Assembly (NCBI GenBank): GCA_035610835.1
Contig: CM069450.1
Location: forward strand, 28,703,503 to 28,767,502
DNA length: 64,000 nucleotides
Source: Ophiura sarsii
Lineage: Eukaryota; Echinodermata; Ophiuroidea; Amphilepidida; Ophiuridae
Direction of reading: 5' to 3'
Part shown: piece by piece, positions 63,424 to 64,000 of the stretch
How the letters are laid out: each line of letters opens with the position of its first letter
How positions within the stretch are numbered: position 1 is the first letter of the stretch
Program-made: the position numbers and the translations under genes
The notes under the pieces: model-generated
The model's input: the letters and a program-made list of their open reading frames with translations, nothing else
What the model was told of the DNA's origin: nothing
The model's database searches: none

Positions 63424-64000
63424 GTGAGTCTTGTCTTGTTTCTATGTGCTACAGTGCAACAGAGCATACATTTCCAAATATTGAATTATAAATATAGTGC
63501 CTCCTGATTGTTGTTGTACACCAATGAACATTTCAATCCTAAGTATGTGTATCATATATAATTATCTTTGTTTTAAGAGCCATCTCAGATAAATATCGAG
63601 TATGGGTGGCAAAGCTCGCCGATTTTTTTTTTTTTCCTGGCCAGGTTGAAGTACTCTGGTAGCATATCAGAAAAACGAGATTAGTTTGTTAATATTTTAC
63701 TCGTTGCCATGGCAACAGCCCAATTTAGATTTTAGCCATTTTTTGGTCAATATCAGTTAAAAATAGTCGAAATTTACCGCACATTCGTATTATTGCAGCA
63801 ATATGCAAGATTTTTTTTTCAAAAATAAGCTATTACTTGATAAAGACACATCTTTATACTTTAGACACAAATAAAAAATAAAAAAATAAAAAAATGTTTT
63901 GATGTATTTTCTGACCTGGCAGCACTGCTAGTTTTGACATATTAAGAACATTGATATTTTAGCGTATCTTTGCATCTCGTAAAAACTACTTGCCAGGGCA
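63424..64000. other. Start of intron 3 of gene B
   Basis: No exon seen. It contains GTTGCCATGGCAAC (63703-63716), a perfect X-box-type palindrome, and T-rich and A-rich tracts. Confidence 0.4.

Overview
The window is eukaryotic nuclear DNA. It is AT-rich and intron-rich, with GT-AG splice sites, vertebrate/invertebrate-type extracellular domains (HYR, discoidin/F5-8C, a probable sushi start), a rhodopsin-type GPCR remnant, and a dense load of small DNA transposons, foldback elements and microsatellites. A marine invertebrate deuterostome such as an echinoderm or hemichordate is the best guess. That is inferred from domain mix and repeat style; no single marker proves it. One 100-base N gap (46636-46735) shows this is a scaffold.

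Genes. (1) A class A GPCR lies on the minus strand at 12605-13694. It has three frameshifts and one stop, so it is a pseudogene or a badly assembled gene; a fragment of a paralogue lies at 11951-12075. (2) A mosaic extracellular protein on the plus strand spans 20410-28649 in at least ten exons: a Cys-rich exon, two HYR exons, a linker exon, a two-exon F5/8C domain, a three-exon domain I cannot name, and the start of a probable sushi domain. All exon phases join in frame. The 5' signal-peptide exon and the 3' end were not found. (3) Two tandem paralogues code for a secreted SnoaL/NTF2-like protein: gene A (exons at 40505-40616, 42914-43093, 44052-44208, 46001-46079) and gene B (55165-55276, 62649-62828, 63267-63423, running off the window). 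Too short for simple ORF calling, these exons are supported by paralogue conservation and matching splice phases.

Repeats by region. 1-2.1 kb: nested transposons (a hAT MITE with a perfect 8-bp target duplication inside an AGGTCCCA-ended palindrome-rich element) and two inverted Tc1 transposase remnants. 4.4-7 kb: recurrent ACAGGGTG motifs and a tandem duplication. 9-12 kb: tRNA-like sequences and two foldback elements. 14.6-18.8 kb: a nearly perfect 2082-bp tandem duplication carrying a 23-bp minisatellite whose inverted counterpart lies at 19.1-19.3 kb. Introns of the mosaic gene hold at least four foldback/MITE insertions, one carrying five AP-1-type heptamers. 29-30.2 kb: a foldback element full of TTACCCAA repeats. 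34.5-36.9 kb: a TACGTA-rich complex array. 38.3-39.0 kb: a hAT element. 41.7-44.5 kb: a 1.15-kb inverted copy of SnoaL gene A exon 3 and its flanks, inserted upstream of exon 2 between 22-bp direct repeats. 44.8-45.4 kb: two copies of a tRNA-like element with TTAACCCTAA ends. 60.6-61.7 kb: a near-perfect 759-bp palindrome nested in a second AGGTCCCA element.

The most notable structure is the inverted duplication inside SnoaL gene A. It puts an antisense exon 3 in the same transcript as the sense exon, flanking exon 2 with long complementary arms. The most uncertain points are the ends of all three gene models and the superfamily of several foldback elements.
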